This document shows positions 20,528 to 30,510 of a stretch of 64,000 bases of DNA, one piece after another. Numbering within the stretch: position 1 is the stretch's first letter; every line of letters starts with the position of its first letter. A program made the position numbers and the translations under genes. This stretch comes from Eutreptiella sp. 'Long Island Sound 2002' (lineage: Eukaryota > Euglenozoa > Euglenophyceae > Eutreptiales > Eutreptiaceae): assembly GCA_964036045.1 (NCBI GenBank), contig OZ038381.1, positions 127,107,708-127,171,707 of the forward strand, given 5' to 3'. Below the pieces are notes generated by a model that had not been told where the DNA came from, did not search any database, and was given only the letters and a program-made list of their open reading frames with translations.

Positions 20528-23465
20528 CTACACCTTTGCATCCGCCTTGGATTGCACCCTCCGCACCTCCGCCTCCTCATATGTCTTTTCACAATCAAAT
20601 TTTTTTACCGCCACGAGGCTAATGTCATCTTCTTCCGGTAGTTGCGGCGGCATGATGAGCATTCGCCAACCGGGACGGGTGGCCTTTGTCCATTCACTCC
20701 TCGGAGCATCATCTAACTCCGAGCCACGCAAAAGCATGGCATCATACCCACAACAAACAACCCACTCCTTATCACACTCCGAATCCTTTTCCATTTCCAA
20801 TTGCATGGGAACCGGACGTTTATCTAGGTCTTTAAGACGTAGAGAGGCCCATGTTTGAGGGACCCCATCTTCCACAACCACTCTGTCTACTTCCTTGCAT
20901 TCCTCTTCCTCATGCGCATCATTGGTTGGTTCCTCTTCCTCATTCGGGTCATCCAAATCATTGGTTGGTTCCTCTTCCTCTTCCTCTCCCTTTTTTTTTG
21001 CTTCCTCCTCAACGTTGCTTGCCACGGCTCCTTTCCAACTCACTTTGAGGCTTTGGAGAGAAAAGGCCACACCAATCGACAAAAGCAAAAGAAAATATCC
21101 ATGCATGCAACACCACATGAGCAAGTGGAAGCAATGACCCACATTGTTCAAATCAACGGGAATCCAAGGCTCCGGAATTGCGCAACATCCGCTTCCCGCA
21201 TGTGTTCCGGCAATGCACGCGTGTAAAACACGAGTGCCACGCAATGCATGTGAATCAAAGACAACGCCATGTTGTTGGGCGTCGCACAAGTACCCCCCGA
21301 CGAGGGATCCATCCTCACGCGTACCCATTGTGGGGATTGCCTTTCTTTCGTGGTGGATGAACCCCCCCCTCTCCACAAAAAAAGCCCCCCCATGGCAATC
21401 CCCCTCCTCTCCCGTCAACGCGCAAACGCCCGAAACGCGGTGCTCATCATGTTCATGGCAATGCAATTGCATTGGTGAATGGCCTTAACCGTAAACCACG
21501 GCTATGGCATTCCAATGGAAGGGGTGTGCGCCGAATTCTACTTCGGCATATTGGTTCAATCGGCTCACCAAAATTGAATAATCTTCCGTGCGACCGGTGA
21601 TTTTTATGTTTTTAAATGCGGGAAATTCCACCGGTGCTCCAAAGATGGCCTTGCGGAACTCTGCACCATACCGCCTCTTGTAGGACCACTTAGTCTTCAT
21701 GATGTCTTGGAATGGCCCTTGTCGACAAGTCTCACAAAAGGAATTACAAACCTTTCGTTCCACTCTCTCCTCGCTCCTTGAGGTCCATTCGACAATCTCA
21801 CCCTTTGGTTCTACCGCGGGCTTCGGTGTTGCCTTCTTGGGAGCATCCTTCCCCTTCGGCTTCTTCAGAGCACCCATGGCTTTTTGTCTCCCTTCGTGGG
21901 TACCTCCTTGGGTTGTAAGGCGGCCAAATTCTTCAAGGCCTTCTTGCTCAAGCGCGCATATACGGGCGAACGAAGTGGATCTGCACCAAGCGGATGCTCC
22001 CTTGGTCAATTGAAGTGAATTCCATTCTACCTGTTCAATTGGCCATGTTGAAAGTCAATTGAACACACCTGGGATCTCTTGGGCGGTGTCCCGTGCATGC
22101 GTTGCCTTTTCCGATTTCTTCTGGACCACCTCATCTTCTTCATTGCGGTGACGCTTCTCACCCTTTTTGTGGGACTTGCGATTGGAGGGGTCGTTGGAGT
22201 GTGGGGCTTGGGGCATGATGGACTCCGGATCTTGGGGCTTGATAGACTCCGCATCGATGGGGAGTGGTTGGACATCACTCAAGGGCCTCAAACATCCACT
22301 CTTCGCAAGGGGTCGCTTGTTGCATCTTTCCCATTGGCTCACTCCCACTTTCCGTTCTTTGATGTGTTCCGCCAATGCTGCAAGAATGCGTAGTCCCCAA
22401 CTTGGCTTCGACAATAGTGTTGCTTCGAGATCACCAAAGTCCACGAGGGTTGCCGCTTCACGAGGGTGCTCAAGGAGGATTTGCACGCCCCGCGCCGAAA
22501 CCGCCAAATCTGACACGACCCAATGCGGGTCCGTGGCATCCCGAAGGGCGGCGGCGGTGCTCCTATATGTCTCCTGCGGGGAGGCCGCGTACGCTGCCAT
22601 TGGGCTTGGGGCTCCATGACCTCCATGACCTCCACGTGGTTTCTTCAAATGCGGGGCCAACAGAACTCCTTGGATCCGGCCTCCGTACCGGTGTGCGCAC
22701 TCTTCTTGGTACTACGTTCGCGGCGCACTCGCAAATCCGAAACTCCCAGGGCTTCGTGGCCCGTGGCTGCCTGCACGTGTGTGTTTCCGGAGGCTATAGT
22801 GGTCCCAAGCGCGATATTTGGCGCACCATACATCGACGCCTGGGTTTTTGTACCCGTTGAGTGTGGATACTTTTTTGAGGGAGGCTTCCTTCTCTTCCAG
22901 TGGGGGCCACGTTGGCCCCCACGGTCCGTAGGCGTTGACCATTTTTTGATAACATCGTTGGTAGATAAGGAGAAGCGTGAGATGCGAGCCATGTGGTACA
23001 TGGATGATTGCGGTGTTCAGATGCGGCCATTGGGCCCGTCCCATTGCACTTGTGAGTGGGAAGGCAAAAGGTGGCTCGACCAAGAAATTTGGTTGCGGCG
23101 CTGGTGGTAGTTCCTCCTCCAGACGAATGACTTGAAGACGTTGTGGTGAAGCTCCCATGGTCGTAGGTGATCCTTGGGGAGGAATCGGGGGCTCAAATTT
23201 GGCCCTAATTTCTTGAGTTAAATCACCCACTAGGTCTGCAGTGGCTCCTCGAAGAGTTTCTCGTATCTCCGACCACGTCAGGGACTTGTTTGAGGATCCT
23301 CCTGATCCCCTGCTTCTTCCCCCACATGACTCAGGGCCCCGTAGGCCACTCACAGAGGTGAAGCCAGGTGCTGGCATGGTATAGCCAGTCTCGGGCGCTG
23401 CATAGCCAGACATACCGGTCATGTCCACACCAGTAGCGGGTCTGTGATAGTCCCCTAGATTAGCA
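20528..23465 (-). pseudogene. Long minus-strand reading frame: Gag piece fused to unknown protein
   Basis: Open stretches 23,428-22,712, 22,660-22,055, 22,009-21,485 and 21,472-20,528 all lie in one frame, interrupted only by TAG (22,712-22,714), TGA (22,055-22,057) and TAA (21,485-21,487). The first roughly 110 codons are the continuation of Ty3-C Gag (GLRGPESCGGRSRGSG, SLTWSEIRETLRGATADLVGDL), aligning with Ty3-B. After about 23,130 the protein is unfamiliar: YQRCYQKMVNAYGPWGP, a stretch near 22,500 (RGVQILLEHPREAATLVDFG), a basic region, a single hydrophobic segment (HGYFLLLLSIGVAFSL, about 21,085) and a poly-Glu tract with repeated EEPTND. It is decayed, or has introns containing the stops. 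Confidence 0.5.
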
Positions 23466-23501
23466 TCTTAAGGTCAAAGCCGTTCTACTCAACTCAACCC
23501 T
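23453..23501 (+). repeat. Terminal-repeat-like sequence, copy 2
   Basis: CCCTAGAT followed by TTAAGGTCAAAGCCGTTCT and ACTCAACTCAA. It repeats copy 1 at 20,167 in direct orientation, 3,286 bp away, and lies just upstream of the transposase-like gene. On its left side Gag resumes on the minus strand. Confidence 0.55.
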
Positions 23502-23764
23502 ATTCAATCTGTCAACTGAACAGAATTGAATAAAATTGAACATTGACAAAATTGAACACAGAGCGCGCCGACATTTTGCGCTCGCGCGCGCAGTCAAGAA
23601 GACGCAAATAGACGTCATGTACAGCGACAGACGGCTTTAAAGCTCATAAAAGCTGAGGATTTCACAGTGTGTGTGTGGTGATAAAATACAATCCTGTTCA
23701 TGTAGGTTAATTGTGTGTTGCCCGAAATTGCTGTGTCCACTATTGACCGTGGTGCGCGCTACTC

Positions 23765-25675
23765 ATGTTCAATTTTTATGCGCGGATAATGGCCTCTCGC
23801 AACATCTATGACCCTCATGGACTCCATGATATCCTATTGAATGCAACACGTGCAACTTCCGGCTTTGATGATGACGTTGTTGACGTGCTCGCAAACTTTT
23901 TCATACAAAGGTATGTTTTTCATACAAAGGTGTATAATACGGCCCATGGTGGTAATATCGTTCAACGTTGTACACAAGAGGCGTTGAACGACCATGGTAC
24001 GCTTATTTGCACACCTATACGTGCGGTAGAGCTCATTGTGGATTTAAGGCTGCCACGGACGAGATATCCTATCCTACAAGAGTTCATAAGTGACTTCCGG
24101 CACAAAATTACCCAAAAGGTCCGTGTACAATGGTCTCCACGCTTACCTTTGTTGAAGTCCGTCAACGATAAGTGGAGGGAATTGTGTAGTGAAATGCGGC
24201 TAGAGCCTCCAAAACTTACTACACAAGACGAAGCTATTGGGATATCATGGAGTATCCTAGAGGTGGTCCAGTTTATACAACGACATAAGGTGTTACATAG
24301 TGCATGGGATACTTCCATACCTTTGACCCTTATTGTCCGTGGGGACGCATTCCCCGTTGCGGGCACTCAATGGTCCCAATTATGCATAACATTTGCTAAT
24401 TGGGGCCAATTGGCCCGGAACCTGTCACACCAGTTCATCATTGGTGTGGCATATTGGAATGACAAGGATGCTACAATCCTTGCCAACCTTAGGGAAACAA
24501 ATATAAAGCTATGTGTTACCATGCGTCCTTCGTGGTTATTCACATCCGATTGTTCAATTGACGAATTGAACTTTCAACTCGTTCAATTGAACATTACAAC
24601 TTACAATGCACCTTCTTCTCTTTCTAGTTGTTGCAAGCTCTCATTGACGGTTCAACACTTGAGTGGTTCGGGAAGAAGGAGCATTGCGAAGTCCGGTTCG
24701 GGGGTGACAAGCCGTGGTTGCGGCGATGGTTGGGATTATCGGAATATTGGGAGATCGCTAGTATATATGCATTTGCCATTTGGCAAAGGGCCGAACGTAA
24801 GTTCATCACCGATGCCATTTTTGCGTACCAATGCCGCGGAACCCAAAAACAGAACGGGTGGTGGTCCTTGTATGCAACGACGTGGTTGTATGAGGCCACC
24901 ACTCATTCGTTTGGACCGTTGGCAGTTTGTACAATGTATCCTCCATGGCCTCATGGCCATAGGTCGTTTGATTTGTACATATATAGAGGATTCCGTTGAG
25001 AACTATCATGATAGTAAGGGCATTGCTATCAACAAATCTTTGAAAACGTGTAGAGTACGGTGGTCCTTAGGCAAGACCCCCAAGCGAACTGGTGAGTGTA
25101 CATGGAGGCTGATGCTACATGCATGGCGTCTTATTGCACAACGGCTTGGTATAGTTGGCACTCGTGCCCACAAGAGTGTTGAGGACATGTGTTGGCTCCT
25201 ATGCCACCTATATAGCGCATGGAAAAATGATGAAGCCATTCATCATTGTCAACGTGTGGTTGCTAACTTTCGAACCCATACTGCTCCTAAACGTGCATCG
25301 CACTATTTGTACTTTTTTGAGTTTGTGTGCCCCACACTACTCCCTAAACTAGGTAAGTTTGGGCTTGCCATATTTTGTCAAGATAGCGCCGAGTCCCTTA
25401 ACCCCCTTTTGAAAAGCATTTTTCTAACCATGACTAACCGCGGAGGCTCAACGCAAGTTGATACTACAATCCCTCCTGGTGTAGCGGATCGTTTTCATAG
25501 AGAGAGTTTGGCAATGGAGCAAACTCTTCAATATATATTTCTCTATTTTTTTGTTCCAATTATTGCACGCAGCGAGACGCGGTGGGCGCAATGCACGAAC
25601 CAAAAAATTGTGGATGCTGTATATGCGTGGTTCGGTGCAGATAATAGTGAATCGGAGGATGAAGTGGAGGACTGA
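23765..25675 (+). pseudogene. Possible DDE-type DNA transposase
   Basis: A 636-codon frame starts at an ATG-like position after about 260 bp of leader containing several ATTGAAC motifs. From about 24,626 to 24,985 the better protein is in another frame (WFGKKEHCEVRFGGDKPWLRRW, SEYWEIASIYAFAIWQRAER), so two compensating frameshifts occur. Segments LIVRGDAFPVAGTQWSQL (about 24,330), IGVAYWNDKDATILANL (about 24,440) and CQDSAESLNPLLKS with TMTNRGG (about 25,378-25,445) have acidic residues spaced as in DDE-like transposase families. I cannot name the superfamily. Neighbouring terminal repeats support a transposon context. A non-transposase hypothetical protein remains possible. Confidence 0.45.
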
Positions 25676-25735
25676 GTGGGTGTAGGATATACACTTTAAG
25701 CTATTGGGTACTCTCTTCGAAGGGGCATGATGGAC

Positions 25736-25763
25736 GTGCTTGGGCAAGTGCTAGCCCAAGCAC
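25736..25763. repeat. Perfect hairpin downstream of transposase-like gene
   Basis: GTGCTTGGGC and GCCCAAGCAC form a 10-bp perfect stem around an 8-nt loop, about 60 bp past the stop at 25,675. Confidence 0.6.
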
Positions 25764-26014
25764 TATTGGGGTCCGCGGAGTCTCCACAACGACAGCAGGT
25801 GTTTGGGGATGTTTCGTGTGTGTGCGTATGGCGATGATCACTGGGAGAAGGTTTTATAGTGTTTTCAGCACTGTGTTTTTGATGTGCCTCTCCTGCTGCT
25901 TGCTGCTGGTGTAGGGTTCCTGCTGCTTGCTTTTGATGATGAAAATGTTTTATTGTTGAAATACAACCAATCCTGGATAACGCAAGCCAGAGATAAGCAA
26001 GTAGAAGATAAACA

Positions 26015-26618
26015 AGTTGCGGCGCGTGCGGTACTTGCCATGGTTGTGCTAGTTGTGTGGGGTCTGGCACGCACTCCGTTGATTTCATTTCGTCCTCTCC
26101 CTTGACTTCACCAAGGCCCGTTTCAAATGCATCCTCGAAGACGATTGCATCTTCAGGGTCGTAGGTTGCCTGCGCTCCCTCATCTTGTGGTTCCACCAAT
26201 CCTGGTTGCGAAAATTGAGGTTGCGGGAAACCTTCTTCGTGGCCCATCGGGGAAGGGTGGGACCTTTGGGAGGCTTGACTGTGGCCTGACGATTGGAGGG
26301 CGCGGATTGCTTGCGACAACTCAAAGAGGTACAACAACAAAGAGACAATGAGCAACAATGAGCAACACACAGACAAAATCCGCGACGAAAATGCAACGCA
26401 CCGGCACCGCACTGTTCAAATGACAAAATTGAAACTCGTTTGTTCAATTGAACGTTCAATTGATTATATTGAAGGTTCAATTGAACGAAGTGATAACCAG
26501 ACTGCTACACACATGCTTGCGTGCATTGCGTCATGAAATGTTGGGCCTTACACACACGCATGAAACATCGCCATACGTACGGACACGCACGAACCATTGC
26601 AATACCCACATGCATGAA
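26015..26618 (-). mobile_element. 604-bp insertion inside the Ty3-B 3' LTR
   Basis: Compared with the intact LTRs this segment is extra, and it is bounded by ATAAACA at 26,008-26,014 and 26,619-26,625 (7-bp target duplication). No terminal inverted repeats were found. Its minus strand holds paired GTTCAATTGAAC motifs (26,440-26,485) and an open frame (about 26,330-26,030) reading QRSHPSPMGHEEGFPQPQFS and EDAIVFEDAFETGLGEV. It looks like a promoter and first exon or a truncated transposon piece. Confidence 0.6.
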
Positions 26619-26877
26619 ATAAACAGGATCAAAGCATGAAGGGCTGCAGTCACAAAGAGTTAGATAAAGACAACTATCAACAATAGACCACAGCAATTTA
26701 CATTCAATGCAGCTCAGCATGAAATATTTTACATGTTTGAGAAAAACTGATTGGAAAACTGCCCCAAGGGCTCACACCCTTCCACAGTGCCATCTTGAGA
26801 TGTGCACTCCTTGTTTTTGGGTCCCATAGGTGCTGAGGTCACTGCCATGTCACATGGGACATTCCTACTTAGCTAGG

Positions 26878-26953
26878 CTGACTGGGTACTGAACCCAGGA
26901 CTTCTCAAAAAGAGGTGCCCCAGCCCCCTAGGGTGCATACCACTAGGATAGCC
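26878..26953 (-). ncRNA. tRNA-like module in Ty3-B 3' LTR
   Basis: Same module and position as at 19,052 and 48,335. In this copy box B has a substitution (GGTTCAGTACC) and one arm is mispaired, so it is decayed. Confidence 0.5.
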
Positions 26954-27225
26954 AAGAATTAATGAGGAAACATAGATGAATTCATAGGCTCTGCCTTCAG
27001 TATATCAGTGCCTCAGTCACCAAGGAAAACATGCTTTAGTGCCCATTGCTTCGGGATTGAGGGGTCCACACAACATCCTGATTTGATGTTTGGTTCTATA
27101 GGTCAAAATGTGTTATCACCCATTTTCAATACGCCAATACTAAGATAAAAATGCAAGAGTGCTTAGAGCACCTCTAATACAACTAAAGTATACCCTAAAG
27201 CATTGGAAAAGCACTTTTTCTTACT

Positions 27226-27233
27226 CCCCCTTT
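27226..27233 (-). promoter_or_regulatory. Ty3-B polypurine tract
   Basis: On the minus strand AAAGGGGG sits directly before the 3' LTR start. It would prime plus-strand DNA synthesis. Confidence 0.55.
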
Positions 27234-29491
27234 GTGCTGTGGTGGTCACCACTGTCGCATTTTCAGGAAAAACGGGTTTTTTCCCTGGCCTTTCCTTGGT
27301 TTCCACACCTACTTTAAAATACCTATAGCTTCCCTAACACTGGAAAAGAGCGCTTTACCATGGCCAGCGAGTCTTGCTGCATTATTCATGACAATTACCA
27401 ACAGGAAGCTCAGCGCTCTTGGCGCTGCGGGGGTTCCTGTGGCTTGGTGGGGTTAGAATAGTGCATGCAAATACCAGATGCATATGCATCCCTCCCTCCA
27501 AGCTGCAGCGTAACACAACCCAACGCCAGACTCTCATAGGACGCTCAATCTAAGTCTCATGGAACCCGATGGGGACACCTGTCCTGCTACTGGGGCGAGG
27601 GGTCGACTTTTAAATACGAATCGCCCCTTGGAGGGGTCTTGGTTCTGGTTCAGTCTCCTGCTGCTGCTTTCCGGCCCGAACAGCGGCCTACTCAGCGGCG
27701 CTTTGCGAGGATATCTGTACAACAGAGGAATGGAAGGATGCGGGACCAATCCACGCAAACGCGAAGCGACAGCACCTACATCCATCAAATTACGGCCTAG
27801 AATTTTTCTGAAAGCACATACCTGAGCAGAATCCAATTGTGCATCAGATGCAAACTTTTATAAAATTTGTGGTCATCTCCTGATTTTTTGAATTAGGAAA
27901 TTCCCACACATAAAAAGACGGCGCGCAGAAGCGGGTCTTAGCGAAGCGCCGGAAAACAAAGAATAAATAAGATTATAAACGTATGTTACGCATAATGACG
28001 AAAATGACGAAACACACATAAATAAATAAACATAAAGATTCCACCCACACTGACAGAAAGAATTCAAGATTTAAGAATTCTAAAATCAACAGAAGGACTT
28101 CAATGAATCAGGTATAAACCACAGGTGTGCTCGTCTCGTATGCAGCATGCACATGGCTCGTCGCGTGTCTCCGTGAACGTGCCTTTTAGCAGCGCTAACA
28201 AACGATAGAGGGATAGATTAGAAGGTTGTAGATGATTAGAGGTAGGTTCAGGGTGATTAGACATACACACATATGCATAACCGTCTTGTTTGCTTGTGTT
28301 TCGCTTTTTCCCTTTCCCTTGCTTCGCTCCCCAGCGGTGAGTAAGGTAGGTAAGCCCAGGTGGGGCCACCCCCTGGTAGAGTTCGTGATTGTGGGATTGA
28401 TTGTTAGGAAAGAGTAAGATTGAACAAGGTTGTTAGAAGACTCGTGCATGCTCGTGCATTCACACACGCATTAAAGGGTAAGCCACGTGTGGTGCCCACG
28501 GTACAACCCTTGTTTAGGTTACCCAGGGGCTCCACCCCCCGTTCTATAAGAGAACTGGTGGAGTTCCTTGAGCTTGCTTGCTTGTACTGGGGTTTGAGGA
28601 CAGTGTGTTATAGGGCTACCTGAGAAGCGTATAATACGTGTAGGTAGTCTTGGTTCCTCAGCCGCAAACCCCAGTCATCTGCCTTTGCTTTACAGGTGGG
28701 ATGGTCAGGGTGATTGGTGCAGCAGCAATCCCTTTTTTCCTGACCTGCTAAACAAGGGCGTTGATCACACAAACAAATAACTCCGCCCCTGCCTGTGGCA
28801 GAGCAGGGAGTCCGACTCCATCGACATATGCGCTGTGCACGCCAAAAGAGCACTCCTTCCCTCCAAGCCCTAGCAGGGAAACGCGTTGTCGCGTCCCTAT
28901 TAGGCCACAGATGCTTAGTAGCTCTGTGTTCGCTCGCCATTACACAGGTGAGCCATTAGGGCTCGTGACCTCGTCCTCAACAACACCCAGTAGAGCGGGA
29001 GTATAGGAGTGGTAGTCCTGAGTGGGGGCTTAAGCCAGTTGCAGAAGTGCTCACCCACCAGGATGGTGCCACTGTAGGGTGTGTAGGACCTGTACTGCGT
29101 GTGTCACTGTCCCACCCGTTTCCTGCAATATTAGCGGGGTCGGTGGGCAGTGGCAGTTGTTAGGCTAGATTTTGGCCATCGTAGGAAATAGGCGTTTTCA
29201 AGCCTTCATAGCTTTTGGCCATCCCTCGATCCCCTATTCTAGGCAGGTAGGTAGGAAAAACAATACCTGCATTAGTATGCTGGGTATTCCCCAAAGGCTT
29301 TGCGCCAGCACAGAAACTGGGCGCTTAGGGGAGAAGAGACCCGGAACGTACGCCGTCGAACCGGTAAGACATCCTCCAGGTTTAGCAAGCGTGCAGACGT
29401 GGGTATAATTGGGACACCATTTCTGCAGCTTGCTCTCAGGACCTTAAGAGTAGCACACTCACACATACGCTTAGGCAGGTAAGGGTAAGGT
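27234..29491 (-). other. Ty3-B 3' non-coding region
   Basis: About 2.2 kb between the pol stop (29,492-29,494) and the purine tract. No protein family or RNA gene is visible; short frames look random. It is unusually long for a Ty3 3' UTR, so another decayed insertion may be hidden here. Confidence 0.45.
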
Positions 29492-30507
29492 TCAGTCCCT
29501 AGCTTTAGTCTTGGAGGCAAGCGTCTCAGCGACCCTGAGCAACTCACCAAGGTTGTTCTGGGACAAGTAGTCTACCAGGGCTCCCAGGTGGCCTCTTCGA
29601 CTCCAAACCCTTCCCAGAGGGTGAGCCAGCGCCAACCCTGGCAATAGCGGTGGCCTAGGACAGACTTCACCAGGTAGAAGCCCTCCTTGGCCATCTCCTC
29701 GGCGTTCATGTCGGGGAGATCCCCTTCAACTTCCATAGGGCTTACAGTCCCCTGTAGGTCTAGGGCGGCGATTACCTCGTCGTGCAGCTCCCACTCTTCC
29801 CCACATAGGTCTTCAGGATCAGAGTAGCGCTTCAGGTGTTGAGCAGCGCACACCAGGGTCCCCCCTAGTCGGGGAGAACACCGCACTGTGATACGGTGTC
29901 CATCCACAGACAGAATCTTGTAGGGCCCGAAGTAGGGGTCATCGCTGGTAGAGCGTGGCCAGCCTGGTAGTCGGCTGTGGTGCACCAGCACCCAGTCCCC
30001 CTCTTCGTAGGTAGCAGGCACCCGGTGCTTGTTCTTCTTGTTCCACTGACGCTCCCTCGCTCTCTGGAGCATAGCCTTGGCCTTGTCCACCTTCGCTTGT
30101 TGCTCCCGGACCAATTCACCCACAGAAGAATCGGTATCCTCTGGATAGGGAGCATGTAGGTACCACGCCGGGCGCCCTAGGAATAGTTCATGGGGCGAGT
30201 AGCCAGTAGCTGAACTCTCTTGGGAGTTCATCATCAAGGATATGACGGGGAGTAGTCTCACCCAGTCTCTGGTGCGTTCAGATTTGCACCATATCCTTAC
30301 ATTCTCCTTGAGGACACGAATCTGTCGCTCAAATAGGGGGTTGCTCGTGTGAGAGTAGGGGATCCCTGTAGACACCTGGACATTGAGGGATCTCAGGACC
30401 CTCTTGTACCAGCCGGTATCTGAGCGTACTCGTACGTCCTCATCGGGACTGATCTCCTTGGGCGCCCCATAGACACAAAACCACCCCTCCAGGAGTATCT
30501 TGGTAGT
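29492..30507 (-). pseudogene. Ty3-B integrase core end, C-terminal domain and chromodomain
   Basis: After a TAG at 30,508-30,510 the frame reads APKEISPDEDVRVRSDTGWY and PYSHTSNPLFERQIRVLKEN (second Asp region and catalytic Glu), SATGYSPHELFLGRPAW, and the integrase C-terminal KKNKHRVPATYEEGDWVLV and GPYKILSVDGHRITV. It then reads EGFYLVKSVLGHRYCQGW and LTLWEGFGVEEATWEP, a chromodomain with aromatic residues in place. The frame shifts after WEP (about 29,572), and LVDYLSQNNLGELL continues to 29,492. Chromodomains direct chromovirus integration to marked chromatin. Confidence 0.88.
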
Positions 30508-30510
30508 CTC

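Larger units (their letters stand above)
25847..27225 (-). repeat. Ty3-B 3' LTR, interrupted by a 604-bp insertion
   Basis: This aligns with the 5' LTR at 47,910-48,680 on both sides of 26,015-26,618. Without that insert and one 7-bp repeat its length is about 768 bp. It is preceded (minus-strand sense) by a purine-rich tract, as expected for a 3' LTR. Confidence 0.75.

Noticed and set aside
25847-27225. Independent SINE insertion instead of LTR
   Set aside because: Homology with the other copies covers the whole roughly 770 bp up to the primer site and purine tract, so the unit is an LTR that contains the tRNA-like part.
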